Counted from the first letter of the stretch, positions 53,148 through 62,365 are shown. The stretch: DNA of 64,000 bases from Paenibacillus methanolicus (GCF_008124765.1 NZ_VNHS01000001.1:1116001-1180000), one strand, 5' to 3'. The notes: generated by a model from the letters alone, not told the origin. Numbers and translations: made by a program.

Positions 53148-54128
53148 TTAGAATAAAGCGTCTTGTTTGTTGATGCGCCGCACGACCGCATTCACCGCGA
53201 CGACCAAGATGAGGCAGACGACCGATTGATACAGACCCGCCGCGGAGGACATGCCGATATCCCCTTGGTTCAGCAGCGCGCGATACACGAACGTATCGAT
53301 CGTGTTCGTCGTCGGCGTCAGCGCGCCCGTGTTCATCGGCACCTGGTAGAACAAGCCGAAATCCGAGCGGAGAATGCCGCTGAACGACAGCAGCGTCATC
53401 GTAATGATGACCGGCGTAATGAGCGGAATCGTAATGCGGGTCATTTGTCGCCATTTGGTCGCCCCGTCGATCGCCGCCGCTTCGTAAAATTCGCGATTGA
53501 TGCCGAGCACGGCCGCGAAATAGATGATGGCCAAGTACCCGACATGCTTCCACGCGTTCACGATGACCAGAATGTACGGCCAGTATCCCGCTTCGCTATA
53601 CCAGGAGATCGGCTCGATGCCGAACCAGCCGGACAGCACCCGGTTGAGCATCCCGCTCTCCATGTTGAGGAAGCTGTACACGAGATAGGACACGACGACC
53701 ATGGAGATGATGTGAGGCAGCAAGAAGGCGCTCTGGTAGAAGCGCGCGATCTTCTTCTGCCGAATCTCGTTGATCAGCAGCGCGGTCAATAACGCCATAA
53801 CCAGGTTCAGCACGATGAAAGCCAGATTGTACAGCACGGTGTTGCGGGTAATCGTGTAGGCGTCGGGCGAAATGAACAAAAACTCGAAGTTCTTCCACCC
53901 GGCCCAATCGCTCCCCCAGATCCCCTTCGTGTACGTATAATTCTTGAAGGCGAGAATGACGCCGTACATCGGAATATAGTTGTTGACGAATAAATAAAGC
54001 ACGCCTGGAAGCGTCATCAACAGCAGCCACTTGAATTTGTTCAGCCGCTTAAGCCAGGCGTGCTGTTTCCTGGCAGCCCTCTCCGGCTGCGCTTGGGCCG
54101 CCAGCGGCAATGTCTCGGAAGCTCTCAT
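53148..54128 (-). CDS. LplB-type sugar ABC permease
   Basis: A 326-residue permease. FKWLLLMTLPGVLYLFVNNYIPMYGVILAFKNYTYTKGIWGSDWAGWKNFEFLF is the LplB/YteP family opening. The EAA loop is FYEAAAIDGATKWRQMTRITIPLI. The ATG at 54128 (GGAAGGGTG upstream) is preferred over a frame beginning at 54275. It is the first gene of a five-gene unit (permease, permease, binding protein, kinase, regulator). The ATPase is not encoded nearby. Confidence 0.94.
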   Translation of the reverse strand: MRASETLPLAAQAQPERAARKQHAWLKRLNKFKWLLLMTLPGVLYLFVNNYIPMYGVILAFKNYTYTKGIWGSDWAGWKNFEFLFISPDAYTITRNTVLYNLAFIVLNLVMALLTALLINEIRQKKIARFYQSAFLLPHIISMVVVSYLVYSFLNMESGMLNRVLSGWFGIEPISWYSEAGYWPYILVIVNAWKHVGYLAIIYFAAVLGINREFYEAAAIDGATKWRQMTRITIPLITPVIITMTLLSFSGILRSDFGLFYQVPMNTGALTPTTNTIDTFVYRALLNQGDIGMSSAAGLYQSVVCLILVVAVNAVVRRINKQDALF

Positions 54129-54330
54129 CCTTTTCACCCTTCCAGTCTCTCGTTCATCGCTTGCCCTTTCATTGTAAGCCAGCCCCCTACCGCTCCCTCT
54201 ACCACGATGATGACTTCGTATTAGGACGATCATGACTAGTTCGTTCGTTGAACTATGCCTGTATTGACACCGCATTCATGCTTTATTTAAGCTGAATGCA
54301 ACGTAAATCCACAACATCAAAGATAGCGAA

Positions 54331-54608
54331 GGGCTTTGCCCTTAGTGAACCCGTTATTTTCTTCCTCGCCCCTTCCCCCTCCTCCGAGGGGAACCAAGGG
54401 CTCTCGCCCTCTGGACTCCCAGAACTAGCGTGACTCGATACGCGGCCGTCTTCGATGTGTCCTTTCGCGGGGAGCCCGCTAGTCCTGCGGACTGGCTTTT
54501 GTTCGAGCTTCGTACATAGCGGTATGCCTTGGGTGGTGTCCTGTAGGGGTTATGCGCTTGATGCGGCTGCGTGCTGACCTTCGCTTTCGTCCGCTTTTGC
54601 GGACACGC
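54331..54608. repeat. Multi-hairpin intergenic element, copy 2
   Basis: The 536-base divergent gap 54129-54664 holds this element and no gene. It consists of short hairpins: GGGCTTTGCCC (54331), GGGCTCTCGCCC (about 54398), GTCCTGCGGAC (about 54482) and GTCCGCTTTTGCGGAC (about 54589). It shares with copy 1 the 15-base block GCCCTCTGGACTCCC (54406-54420), a CCTTGGG-GGTGTCCTGT-type block and a 39-base end block (54570-54608, 36 identities). Copy 1 has about 94 extra bases between those blocks. The orientation is the same in both copies. Function is unknown. Confidence 0.6.
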
Positions 54609-54664
54609 TTTACGTTGCTATTCCCACAAATCTAGTACTATGACGTCAAAGGAGGCTGCCAGCT

Positions 54665-55519
54665 ATGGCAGATAAGAGGATCGAACGCGTCTTTATATTG
54701 GGTATGGACGGCGCGGGCAATTTCAATCGACAGGCGAGCACGCCGGTGCTGGACGCCTTCGCCGCGCGGGGCGCGTTCACGAACGACGCGCAGGCGGAAT
54801 CGCCGACGATCAGCGCGCAATGCTGGGGATCGGCGCTTCATGGAGTCAAGCCGGAAAAACACGGGCTGACGAACGAGATTAGCGCGTCCGAGCGTTACCC
54901 GGACGCCTCGCCCTATCCTTCCGTGTTCAAGCTGGCGCGGGAAGCGTGGCCGGAAGCGAAGCTCGCTTCCTTCACCGGCTGGTCGCCGATCAACTTCGGC
55001 ATCGTGGAGGATGATATCGGCGTGTACAAAAAATCGCTGCCCGACCGGCAGTTGGTCGATGAACTGTGCGCGTACGTCGAGAACAATCCCGACGTTAAGC
55101 TGCTGTTCCTGCAGCTCGACGAGCCGGACGGCTCCGGGCATCGGCATGGTTACGGGCTGGAATCTCCCGCCTATCTGGACGCCATTGCAACGTGCGACCG
55201 GCTGTTCGGCGAAGTGCTGCAGACGATCGAGAAGGCCGGTATCCTCGACACCAGTCTTATTATCGCGCTGACCGATCATGGCGGCGGCGGGGACGACCCG
55301 TTCAACCACGGCAGCGACCACCCGATGGATAAGAACGTGTTCTGGGGCTGCTTCGGCCCGGGCATCGAGCCGGGGACGCCGATCTCCGCCCTATCGCTTG
55401 CGGATACCGCGGCCGTCGCGGCTTGGGCACTCGGACTTGAAGCGCCGTCGGCCTGGGATGCGGAGCTTCCGGATTTTATCAAGCGGCAGCTTGGAAGAAA
55501 GGCGGAGGAGACGCAATGA
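54665..55519 (+). CDS. Alkaline-phosphatase-superfamily phosphodiesterase
   Basis: A 284-residue enzyme of the nucleotide pyrophosphatase/phosphodiesterase type. Metal and nucleophile positions are visible: D15 (LGMDGAG), T48 as nucleophile (ESPTISAQCWGS), D and H in LDEPDGSGHRHGYG, the LTDHGGGGDD pair, and H in NHGSDHPMDKNVFWGCFGPGI. The nucleophile is Thr, not the Cys or Ser of sulfatases, so it is not a substrate for the window's formylglycine-generating enzyme. It has no signal peptide and is probably cytoplasmic. AAAGGAGG precedes the ATG. Its stop overlaps the DUF4091 start by four bases. Confidence 0.88.
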   Translation: MADKRIERVFILGMDGAGNFNRQASTPVLDAFAARGAFTNDAQAESPTISAQCWGSALHGVKPEKHGLTNEISASERYPDASPYPSVFKLAREAWPEAKLASFTGWSPINFGIVEDDIGVYKKSLPDRQLVDELCAYVENNPDVKLLFLQLDEPDGSGHRHGYGLESPAYLDAIATCDRLFGEVLQTIEKAGILDTSLIIALTDHGGGGDDPFNHGSDHPMDKNVFWGCFGPGIEPGTPISALSLADTAAVAAWALGLEAPSAWDAELPDFIKRQLGRKAEETQ

Positions 55520-57186
55520 TTACGCAAATCTATCACGCGCACGAATGGCTCTATCCCGACAGCGAGCTGAACGATACCGGCGGCAGACGAGTCGAGCTGG
55601 CCTGCGCCCGCGGCGGGCGCGCCGCGACTCAATTGCTCATTCGTTCATTCCCGCAAGAGGAAGCGATGAGATGGACGTTCAGCTGGCATGCGCCGCATCG
55701 TCTGGCAGACGACGAGCTGCCGATCGAAGCGTTTCGTCTGTCCGACGTGCTCGTCAATGAAAATACGGGACCTTCCTATTCGACCGTCCCGAACGGCACG
55801 GATGCCCCCTATGCCGCGCGCCTCGCGCCTTTTCGCGTCTATGACGTCCTAGTCCCGGTCTCCTCCGCATTCATTCGGCCCGCAGGCGATACGTTGGCGC
55901 TCTATGTGAGTTGGGTGGTCCCGACGGAGCTTGCGCCGGGCGACTACCACGGAACGCTCGCGCTGGATTGCGGCGGCGACTCGCTCGTCTACGAGGTTAG
56001 CTTGTATGTCTATGAAGCCGTCGTTCCGCGGCGCGAGACGCTGCACACGACGAATTGGCATTCCAACGGCAACATCGCTTCCTATCACGGGCTGGAAGAA
56101 TGGTCGGAAGACCACTGGGCGATGATCGGCCGTTACGGCGAAGCGATGCGCCGTGCGAGGCAGACGCATTTTATCGTCGGCATGGATCTGATCGAGGCGA
56201 CGCGGGACGGTACCCGATACGCGTTCGATTTCGCCCGGGCCAAACGATATATCGAGCTGTTCCTCTCGCTTGGATTCAGCTGGATTGAAGGCGGGCATCT
56301 CGCCTGCCGAACCGGCTGGAGCGAGCCGACCTTCGTGCTGACGTACGACCGCGGCATCGAAGCTACTCAACCGGAGGGCTTCGCCTTCCTCGCGCAGTTC
56401 CTGCCTGCCTGGCATGCCTTCCTAAGCGAGAACGGCTGGCTGGATCGTATCGTGCAGCATGTCGCGGACGAACCGATCAAGGAATCCGCCGCCGATTTCC
56501 GCATCCTGTGCGGCATTATTCGCAAACTGCTGCCCGGCGTGCCGCTCATCGAGGCGATCGTCGATCCGAATATCGAAGGTTCCGTGGACATCTGGGTGCC
56601 GACGAACAAAGGCTATGACGAGCACCGCGCTTATTTCGAATCGCTGCAGCGGCTCGGGGAAGTATTCTGGTTCTATACGTGCTGGAATCCCGGCGGCTAT
56701 TATTTGAACCGATTTCTCGACATTAGTCTGCTGAAGACCCGGTATTTGCATTGGGGCAATTACAAGTACGGACTGACCGGCTATTTGCACTGGGGCTTCA
56801 ACCAGTACTTGGACGGGCAAGATCCGTTCGAACTGACATGCCCGTTGCTCGCGCCGGACGTCCATGCCAAGCGCGTCCCGCCGGGCGATACCCATATCGT
56901 CTATCCCGGGGCAGACGGGCCGCTGCTCAGCATGCGGTTGGAAGCCATGCGCGCGGGCTGCGAGGATTACGAGCTGTTCCGCCTATTGGCCGCGTCGGAT
57001 AAGGCGCTTGCGGACGCGATCTGCGACGAAGGCATGGCAAGCTTTACGGACGTCTCGGTTGACCCGGACGCATTCGCGGCGCTGCACCTGCGGTTGCTCG
57101 AAGCCGCGTCGGGTCTGATCGGGACGGATATCTCGCCGCTCGGCGAGGCTGCTGCCGGCGCGGAGATCGGAGACATGGAGCGATGA
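55516..57186 (+). CDS. DUF4091 glycoside-hydrolase-like protein
   Basis: A 556-residue protein. The N-terminal beta-sandwich (about 1-175) resembles the jelly roll before DUF4091 domains (RVYDVLVPVSSAFIRPAGDTLALYVSWVVPTELAPGDYHGTLAL). A TIM-barrel-like region follows, with TNWHSNGNIA, IEGGHLACRTGWSEP and the acidic IVQHVADEPIKES, probably the catalytic area. The C-terminal DUF4091 part has FWFYTCWNPGGYYLNRFLD, GLTGYLHWGFNQY and SMRLEAMRAGCEDYELFRLLA. There is no signal peptide. Family enzymes are poorly characterised. It is overlapped by four bases at each end by its neighbours, so it is made in step with a phosphodiesterase and a metallophosphoesterase. Confidence 0.88.
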   Translation: MITQIYHAHEWLYPDSELNDTGGRRVELACARGGRAATQLLIRSFPQEEAMRWTFSWHAPHRLADDELPIEAFRLSDVLVNENTGPSYSTVPNGTDAPYAARLAPFRVYDVLVPVSSAFIRPAGDTLALYVSWVVPTELAPGDYHGTLALDCGGDSLVYEVSLYVYEAVVPRRETLHTTNWHSNGNIASYHGLEEWSEDHWAMIGRYGEAMRRARQTHFIVGMDLIEATRDGTRYAFDFARAKRYIELFLSLGFSWIEGGHLACRTGWSEPTFVLTYDRGIEATQPEGFAFLAQFLPAWHAFLSENGWLDRIVQHVADEPIKESAADFRILCGIIRKLLPGVPLIEAIVDPNIEGSVDIWVPTNKGYDEHRAYFESLQRLGEVFWFYTCWNPGGYYLNRFLDISLLKTRYLHWGNYKYGLTGYLHWGFNQYLDGQDPFELTCPLLAPDVHAKRVPPGDTHIVYPGADGPLLSMRLEAMRAGCEDYELFRLLAASDKALADAICDEGMASFTDVSVDPDAFAALHLRLLEAASGLIGTDISPLGEAAAGAEIGDMER

Positions 57187-58148
57187 GGAAACAGCTTCGT
57201 TTTCGACCGGACGGCACGTTCACGATCGTGCAGTTCACCGATACCGAATTCAGCGATCCGCGTGCGGCGGACGAAATCAAGATGAACGAGACGATGGCGC
57301 GCATCTTGGCGGCCGAGCAGCCGGATCTTGTCGTCTATACGGGCGACGTCATCGCGAGCGGCGGCAACTCCGACCCAATCGGCTCCTTCCGATGCGCAGC
57401 CGCGGTGCCAGAATCGCGCGGTATCCCCTGGGCGGCCGTGTTCGGCAATCATGACGCAGAAGCGCCGAATGTAACCCGCGAGCAGCTCCACGCGCTCCAG
57501 CTCACGTACCGGTGCAACTATGCGAAACCCGATCCGCCCGGCTTGCACGGCGCGGGCAACTTTGTCTTGACTGTCGCGGGGGAGGAGCGCGAGCCGGCTG
57601 CCGCGCTCTACTTCCTCGACTCGGGGAGCTACTCGCCGCTCGAGCACAGCCGGCTCGGCTTCTATGACTGGATTCGCCGAAGCCAAATCCAGTGGTATAC
57701 GGAGCAGTCGCACGCGCTTACGACGGACAACGGCGGAAGCCCGCTACCATCGCTCATGTTCTTCCATATCCCGCTGCCGGAATACCACGACATCTGGGAC
57801 TTCAGCGTGTGCCATGGCGTCAAAGGCGATCCGATCTGCGCGCCGTGGATCAATACCGGCCTATTCGCGGCCATGATGGAGATGGGCGACGTGCGCGGCG
57901 TCTTCGCCGGTCACGATCACGCCAACGATTTCATCGGCACGCTGCACGGCATCAAGCTCGCTTACGGCCGTACGACGCGCAACGCCTATGCCGCGGAGCC
58001 CTTCCCGACCGGAGCAAGGGTGATCCGATTGACGGCAGGCACTGCGGATTTCGAGACGTGGCTTCATCTGGAGGACGGCACGGTCGTGACCGAACAGCCC
58101 GTACATCAGCCGGAGGGGCGTCAGCCGTTCCAGATCCGGAGCCGATAA
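57183..58148 (+). CDS. Calcineurin-like metallophosphoesterase
   Basis: A 321-residue metallophosphoesterase. GDVIASGG (about residue 54), FGNHDAE (about residue 95), FFHIPLPEY and FAGHDHANDF are the standard metal-binding blocks. The first block reads VQFTDTEFSD where the family normally has FTDxH, so the first metal-binding His is replaced by Glu. No signal peptide is present. It resembles the YkuE/PhoD-like cytoplasmic phosphoesterases found in Paenibacillus sugar loci. It starts inside the DUF4091 stop (ATGA) and is the last gene before a terminator. Confidence 0.9.
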   Translation: MRKQLRFRPDGTFTIVQFTDTEFSDPRAADEIKMNETMARILAAEQPDLVVYTGDVIASGGNSDPIGSFRCAAAVPESRGIPWAAVFGNHDAEAPNVTREQLHALQLTYRCNYAKPDPPGLHGAGNFVLTVAGEEREPAAALYFLDSGSYSPLEHSRLGFYDWIRRSQIQWYTEQSHALTTDNGGSPLPSLMFFHIPLPEYHDIWDFSVCHGVKGDPICAPWINTGLFAAMMEMGDVRGVFAGHDHANDFIGTLHGIKLAYGRTTRNAYAAEPFPTGARVIRLTAGTADFETWLHLEDGTVVTEQPVHQPEGRQPFQIRSR

Positions 58149-58179
58149 GCCAGATAATATCTTGACCATACCGTTTACA

Positions 58180-58214
58180 AACCTGCTGTGCGTCCTCGCG
58201 AGCAGGTTTTTTTT
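58180..58214 (+). terminator. Terminator of the phosphodiesterase operon
   Basis: AACCTGCT/AGCAGGTT with a GC-rich loop, followed by eight T residues; 31 bases after the last stop codon. Confidence 0.85.
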
Positions 58215-58350
58215 CTAAGCGCAGCTTAAAATAGAGGCCGTGTCGCTCGCTTGGCGCGCAGCGTCCGCCGAACAGGCGAATCGTGCTCCCTCTTTTCGGA
58301 AATACTGCATATTCAGAGCATTTACGGCAGTTTGAAGCATGAGGTGCGGC

Positions 58351-60669
58351 ATGATCCAACATTTATTCAATAATTTCGCGGTCTTGACGATCGAGGTACT
58401 GCTCGGCGGTTGGCTGCTGCGTAAGTTCACCGACGTTCGGCCGTTCATTCGGCGACTGTTCATCGGGGTCATCGGCGGGTCCATCGGAATCCTGCTTATG
58501 CTCTTCAGCATCCCTATTAGTAATAACGTCCTGCTCGATGCCAGGCAAATCGCGATCATCATGGCCGCCAATTTCGGCGGAATACCCGCTGCGATCATCA
58601 CCGCCATGATGATCGCCCTGTTTCGCATTGTGTATTTCGGCGTAAGCACGGCTGCCTACATGGCCATCGTCAGCGCGTTCCTCATGGCCGTTGCGACGGG
58701 GTGGATCAGCACCCAGGTACACCGCCACACCGTGAAGTGGCTCCTGATGATCGGCGCTACGCTGACCATCAGCGTCATCACCCTTTACTTCCAATTGACA
58801 GTGCTGGCTTCGGAGACCCTCCCGTCTTATATTCTCTTTATTTCTTCGTGCGGCATTTACAGCATGCTCGTGCTCGGATTGCAGCAGCGGGTCAATGAGG
58901 AGCACAGGATCAAGTCGGCCTTCACCTCGCTCGCGTCCGCTTATTACGAGACGACGGATGCCTCCGAAATTTACGCGGTTACGCTCAAGCGGCTGATGGA
59001 GCTGTTCGGCGCGGAATTCGGGACGATCTTCATCGTGCAGCAGGGGCAGATGATGCTGGCCCTGCGCGTTGCGAACGGCGAATACGAGCATGTGAAACGC
59101 GTCGTTCCGGACGAAACCGAAGGGTTCGATGCCCTGCGGATCGGAAAATCGGCCTTCCATTCGGACTGGAACCGGCACCGCCCGCACAGTCAAATCGAAG
59201 ATGAACTCTACCGCCAAGGCGTACGTTCTTCCGTCCACATTCCCTTCTACCATGGCGATAAGGCGGTAGCCCTCGTCAATATCGGCGCAACCAAGCCCGG
59301 GACGTTCACGGAGTCGGATCAAACGGTCTTCACCTTCTTGAATCCGCTGATCGGCATGGGCATCGCCCACAAGAACGCCGAAGCCAACTTTGAAATCGTG
59401 AGCGAGGCGACATCGGACGCCATCGTCATTGCGGATGAATCCGGCCGGATCATTCACTGGAACCGCGGCGCGGAGCGCATGTTCGGCTACACGCCGGAAG
59501 AAACGGCCGGGCAGTCGCTTACGATGATCATGCCCGAACGGTTCCGTCAGGCGCACACCGCCGGCTATGAACGCGCGGCGGCTGCCGGCACGTCCAAGCT
59601 CATGAATCAGCTGGTCGAAATGGTCGGCTTGCGCAAGAACGGCACAGAATTTCCGTTAGAGCTGACCTTGAATATCCATGGCAGCGCCGGCTTTATCTTG
59701 TTTATCGGTATTTTGCGGGATGTGACCGCCCGCAAGCTGGTCGAGAAAGAGCTGCGGGAGAGCGAGCTTCGGCACCGCAGATTGATCGAGCTCAGTCCGG
59801 AGGCGATTGTCGTCGTCACGGCGGGACGCATCGGCTTCGTTAACGCACAGGCGATGCGGCTGATCGGCGCCTCGGACGAGAACGAAATCATCGGCCGCGA
59901 AGTGGTCGATTTCGTCCACGAGGAAGACCGGGATAAAGTCAGGTACGCGCTGCAGTTCGTGACGCTGGAGAGCGATCCGCTCGAAAACTGGGAAAGCCGG
60001 TACATTCGAATCGACGGCAGTCTCATCGACGTGGAGCTGTCGGTCGCGGCCATCCCCTACCACGATCAAGTCGGCGTCATGCTTATCGTCCGCGACGTGA
60101 CCGAGCGCAAACTAGCGCAGCTAAAACTTGAGGAAGCTAACCAGCTGTTGACCGATCTCGCGGTGCGCGACGGATTGACGGGCATTGCGAACCGGAGACA
60201 TTTTGAACATATGCTGAAGGATGCCTGGGAACTTGCCATACAGGACCGCACGCCGATCGCGATTATCCTGAGCGACATCGATTTCTTCAAGAACTTCAAC
60301 GATACGTACGGGCATCCCGAAGGAGACCAATGTCTGAAACAGGTGGCGCAAGCGCTGGAGCATGCGGCCGCCGAAGCTGGGAAAGGAGCGCTGGCCGCCC
60401 GTTACGGCGGCGAAGAATTCGTCATGCTGCTGCCGCGCGCAGGTCTAGAAGCGGCGCTGCGTACGGCTGCCTTCTACCGATCCGGCGTCGAGGAGCTGGC
60501 CATCCCGCATGCGAAATCCAATGTAAGCGATCAGGTCACGGTCAGCATCGGCGCGGCCAGCCTTCACCCCACACCAGACCGCGATCCCGGCGATCTTGTC
60601 GATCTGGCGGACCGGATGCTGTACCGCGCCAAGCAAGAAGGCCGCAATCAAGTCGTCGGTGCAGAGTGA
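58351..60669 (+). CDS. Membrane diguanylate cyclase (5TM-GAF-PAS-PAS-GGDEF)
   Basis: A 772-residue signalling protein. Residues about 5-185 are a 5TMR-LytS-like membrane sensor. A GAF domain (about 195-345), a PAS domain (about 350-470, IVIADESGRIIHWNRGAERMFGYTPEE) and a second PAS (about 475-600) follow. The GGDEF domain ends the protein, with active site RYGGEEFVMLLP and substrate loop SDIDFFKNFNDTYGHPEGDQCL, so it should make cyclic di-GMP. An RxxD inhibitory site is not obvious before GGEEF. The ATG at 58351 follows GAGGTG; an in-frame ATG at 58339 overlaps that site. No EAL protein is nearby. Confidence 0.93.
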   Translation: MIQHLFNNFAVLTIEVLLGGWLLRKFTDVRPFIRRLFIGVIGGSIGILLMLFSIPISNNVLLDARQIAIIMAANFGGIPAAIITAMMIALFRIVYFGVSTAAYMAIVSAFLMAVATGWISTQVHRHTVKWLLMIGATLTISVITLYFQLTVLASETLPSYILFISSCGIYSMLVLGLQQRVNEEHRIKSAFTSLASAYYETTDASEIYAVTLKRLMELFGAEFGTIFIVQQGQMMLALRVANGEYEHVKRVVPDETEGFDALRIGKSAFHSDWNRHRPHSQIEDELYRQGVRSSVHIPFYHGDKAVALVNIGATKPGTFTESDQTVFTFLNPLIGMGIAHKNAEANFEIVSEATSDAIVIADESGRIIHWNRGAERMFGYTPEETAGQSLTMIMPERFRQAHTAGYERAAAAGTSKLMNQLVEMVGLRKNGTEFPLELTLNIHGSAGFILFIGILRDVTARKLVEKELRESELRHRRLIELSPEAIVVVTAGRIGFVNAQAMRLIGASDENEIIGREVVDFVHEEDRDKVRYALQFVTLESDPLENWESRYIRIDGSLIDVELSVAAIPYHDQVGVMLIVRDVTERKLAQLKLEEANQLLTDLAVRDGLTGIANRRHFEHMLKDAWELAIQDRTPIAIILSDIDFFKNFNDTYGHPEGDQCLKQVAQALEHAAAEAGKGALAARYGGEEFVMLLPRAGLEAALRTAAFYRSGVEELAIPHAKSNVSDQVTVSIGAASLHPTPDRDPGDLVDLADRMLYRAKQEGRNQVVGAE

Positions 60670-60693
60670 ACCGTCATTCGTCACGCGAACCAG

Positions 60694-60730
60694 CAAGCGG
60701 ACTCCCGGTATAATCCGGGGGTCCGCTTTG
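60694..60730 (+). terminator. Terminator of the diguanylate cyclase gene
   Basis: AAGCGGAC/GTCCGCTT outer stem with a CCGG/CCGG inner stem and TATAAT loop, 25 bases after the stop. Confidence 0.75.
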
Positions 60731-60775
60731 TAATATGATGCCCCGACCACCCCTCCGATGATGTCTCCCGAAACT

Positions 60776-60838
60776 TAGAATCTAGTATAAAAGCCGTTGC
60801 CCCCCTGCTTCTACGACATATGGTAGTACTAGAATCTA
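60776..60838 (+). promoter_or_regulatory. Repeated TAGAATCTA boxes and sigma-K-like -10 before the glycosyltransferases
   Basis: TAGAATCTA occurs at 60776-60784 and 60830-60838. Between them CATATGGTA (60817-60825) matches the sigma-K -10 consensus CATANNNTA, 36 bases before the start at 60861. No good -35 AC motif is seen at the right distance, so mother-cell sporulation control is only suggested. Confidence 0.35.
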
Positions 60839-60860
60839 ACGACACAAGGGGACCGATATC

Positions 60861-61598
60861 ATGAATGACCGACTACGGGAGCAGCTCGCGCAGCTTGGCG
60901 TATCCGTCGTGACGTGCACCAACCGCGCGGCCTATATCGACAATCTTTTCCGCAATTTCGCAAGACAGCGGCACGCAAGGAAGGAACTCATTCTGGTCGT
61001 TAACGATGATCGGATATCGCTTGCCCCGTACGTGAAAATCGCACGCGAATTAGGCAACGTGCGCATCTATCGGCAGCCTGGGAATCGTTCGCTTGGCTTT
61101 TGCTTGAATTACGCGGTGCAGCAAGCCCGATACGGTTATGTGGCCAAATTTGACGACGACGATTATTACGCGCCTTACTATTTGAGCGAGGGACTTCTCA
61201 CTTTCAGGGATTCCGGCGCGGACGTAATCGGCAAACGCTCGCACTATATGTATTTGAAAGGCTCCCGCACCCTCATTCACCGCTTCCCGCAAGATGAACA
61301 CCGAAAAGTCGCAATGCTGCCGGGCGCCACGCTGATCATGAAGCGCAAAGTAGCGCTGCGCGTTCGTTTCCCGAACATTAGCGTCGGCGAGGACGACCAG
61401 TTCTGCCTGCGCTGCCGCCGGCTCGGCTACGTCGTCTATTCGGGCGGCAAATCCAATTTCACGGCGGTCCGGCGCAGAAATTCATCGAATCATACATGGA
61501 TTATTAGCGACAAGACGCTGCTGAAGCATCATAAACGTATTCCGAACGTCCGCCGCTACAAAAAATTCGTGCAGCGCCGGCCCAAAGGCGTGGAATGA
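60861..61598 (+). CDS. Family-2 glycosyltransferase (CgeD-like), first of tandem pair
   Basis: A 245-residue GT-A-fold transferase. SVVTCTNRAAYIDNLFRNFARQ opens the nucleotide-sugar site and the metal motif is KFDDDDYYAPYYL. GKRSHYMYLKG, PGATLIMKRKV and the later GEDDQFCLRCRRLGY (general-base area) complete the pattern. The C-terminus is strongly basic (KHHKRIPNVRRYKKFVQRRPKG). It resembles the glycosyltransferase CgeD that decorates the outermost spore layer, but this is by sequence style only. It is directly followed by a paralogue. The ATG follows AAGGGG. Confidence 0.87.
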   Translation: MNDRLREQLAQLGVSVVTCTNRAAYIDNLFRNFARQRHARKELILVVNDDRISLAPYVKIARELGNVRIYRQPGNRSLGFCLNYAVQQARYGYVAKFDDDDYYAPYYLSEGLLTFRDSGADVIGKRSHYMYLKGSRTLIHRFPQDEHRKVAMLPGATLIMKRKVALRVRFPNISVGEDDQFCLRCRRLGYVVYSGGKSNFTAVRRRNSSNHTWIISDKTLLKHHKRIPNVRRYKKFVQRRPKGVE

Positions 61599-62315
61599 AT
61601 GACCGCCTCTCGATCCACCGGCCGGACACCGGCTGTTTCCATCCTCACTTGTACGAAGCGTCCGGAGTTCCTGCACAACTTGGTCGACAACTATGCCCGT
61701 CAGCGTTACGCCTCCAAAGAACTGATCATCCTCATTAATCATGACGAACATAACCTGGACGACTATTACCGTGCCACCCGCGACGATCCGAATATTCGTA
61801 TTGCCTCTCTGCCGAAAGAAACGTCGCTCGGTGCATGTCTGAATTACGCCGCGAGTCTTGCTCGTTACGAGTTGATCGCCAAATTCGACGACGACGATTA
61901 TTACGCCCCGAACTACCTGGCGGAGAGCGTGGACACGCTGCGTCGAACGGACGCGGATATCGTCGGCAAGCGCGCGCATTATATGTATTTGAGCGGCCGA
62001 TCCTTGCTTCTGCTCCGCTATCGCCGCATGGAGAACCGCCCTGCCCGGCAGGTGCAGGGGGCGACGCTGCTGTTCAAGCGCCGCGTATTGCGGAAAGTCC
62101 GCTTCCAGGACGTGAATCGCGGCGAATGCGTTCGGTTTTGCGCGGAAGCGCGGGCCAGCGGCTATTCGATCTACTCCGGCAGCCGCTATAACTTCTCCGC
62201 GATCCGTCAGGAGGATCGCATGGCGCATACGTGGAAGGTGCGCGACCGGGAGCTGCTAGCCAAGAAGGTGCGGAAACTGAAGATGACGGACTTCCGGGCT
62301 TTCGTCAGCCGGTAG
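61599..62315 (+). CDS. Family-2 glycosyltransferase (CgeD-like), second of tandem pair
   Basis: A 238-residue paralogue of the gene before it: SILTCTKRPEFLHNLVDNYARQRYASKELI and KFDDDDYYAPNYLAE align with FRNFARQRHARKELI and KFDDDDYYAPYYLSE. The general-base region differs: GECVRFCAEARASGY here against GEDDQFCLRCRRLGY, so the acidic pair ED is EC. That might alter activity or donor use. The ATG at 61599 directly abuts the previous stop (TGAATG), with only a weak ribosome site, suggesting reinitiation. A terminator closes the pair. Confidence 0.87.
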   Translation: MTASRSTGRTPAVSILTCTKRPEFLHNLVDNYARQRYASKELIILINHDEHNLDDYYRATRDDPNIRIASLPKETSLGACLNYAASLARYELIAKFDDDDYYAPNYLAESVDTLRRTDADIVGKRAHYMYLSGRSLLLLRYRRMENRPARQVQGATLLFKRRVLRKVRFQDVNRGECVRFCAEARASGYSIYSGSRYNFSAIRQEDRMAHTWKVRDRELLAKKVRKLKMTDFRAFVSR

Positions 62316-62365
62316 CGGCATATGAAAACTCGGACTTCGGGGGTTGTGCAAGGCCGTTGCGAGTT

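Noticed and set aside
54665..55519. Sulfatase as partner of the formylglycine-generating enzyme
   Set aside because: The nucleophile position is Thr in ESPTISAQ and there is no CxPxR motif, so it belongs to the phosphodiesterase branch.
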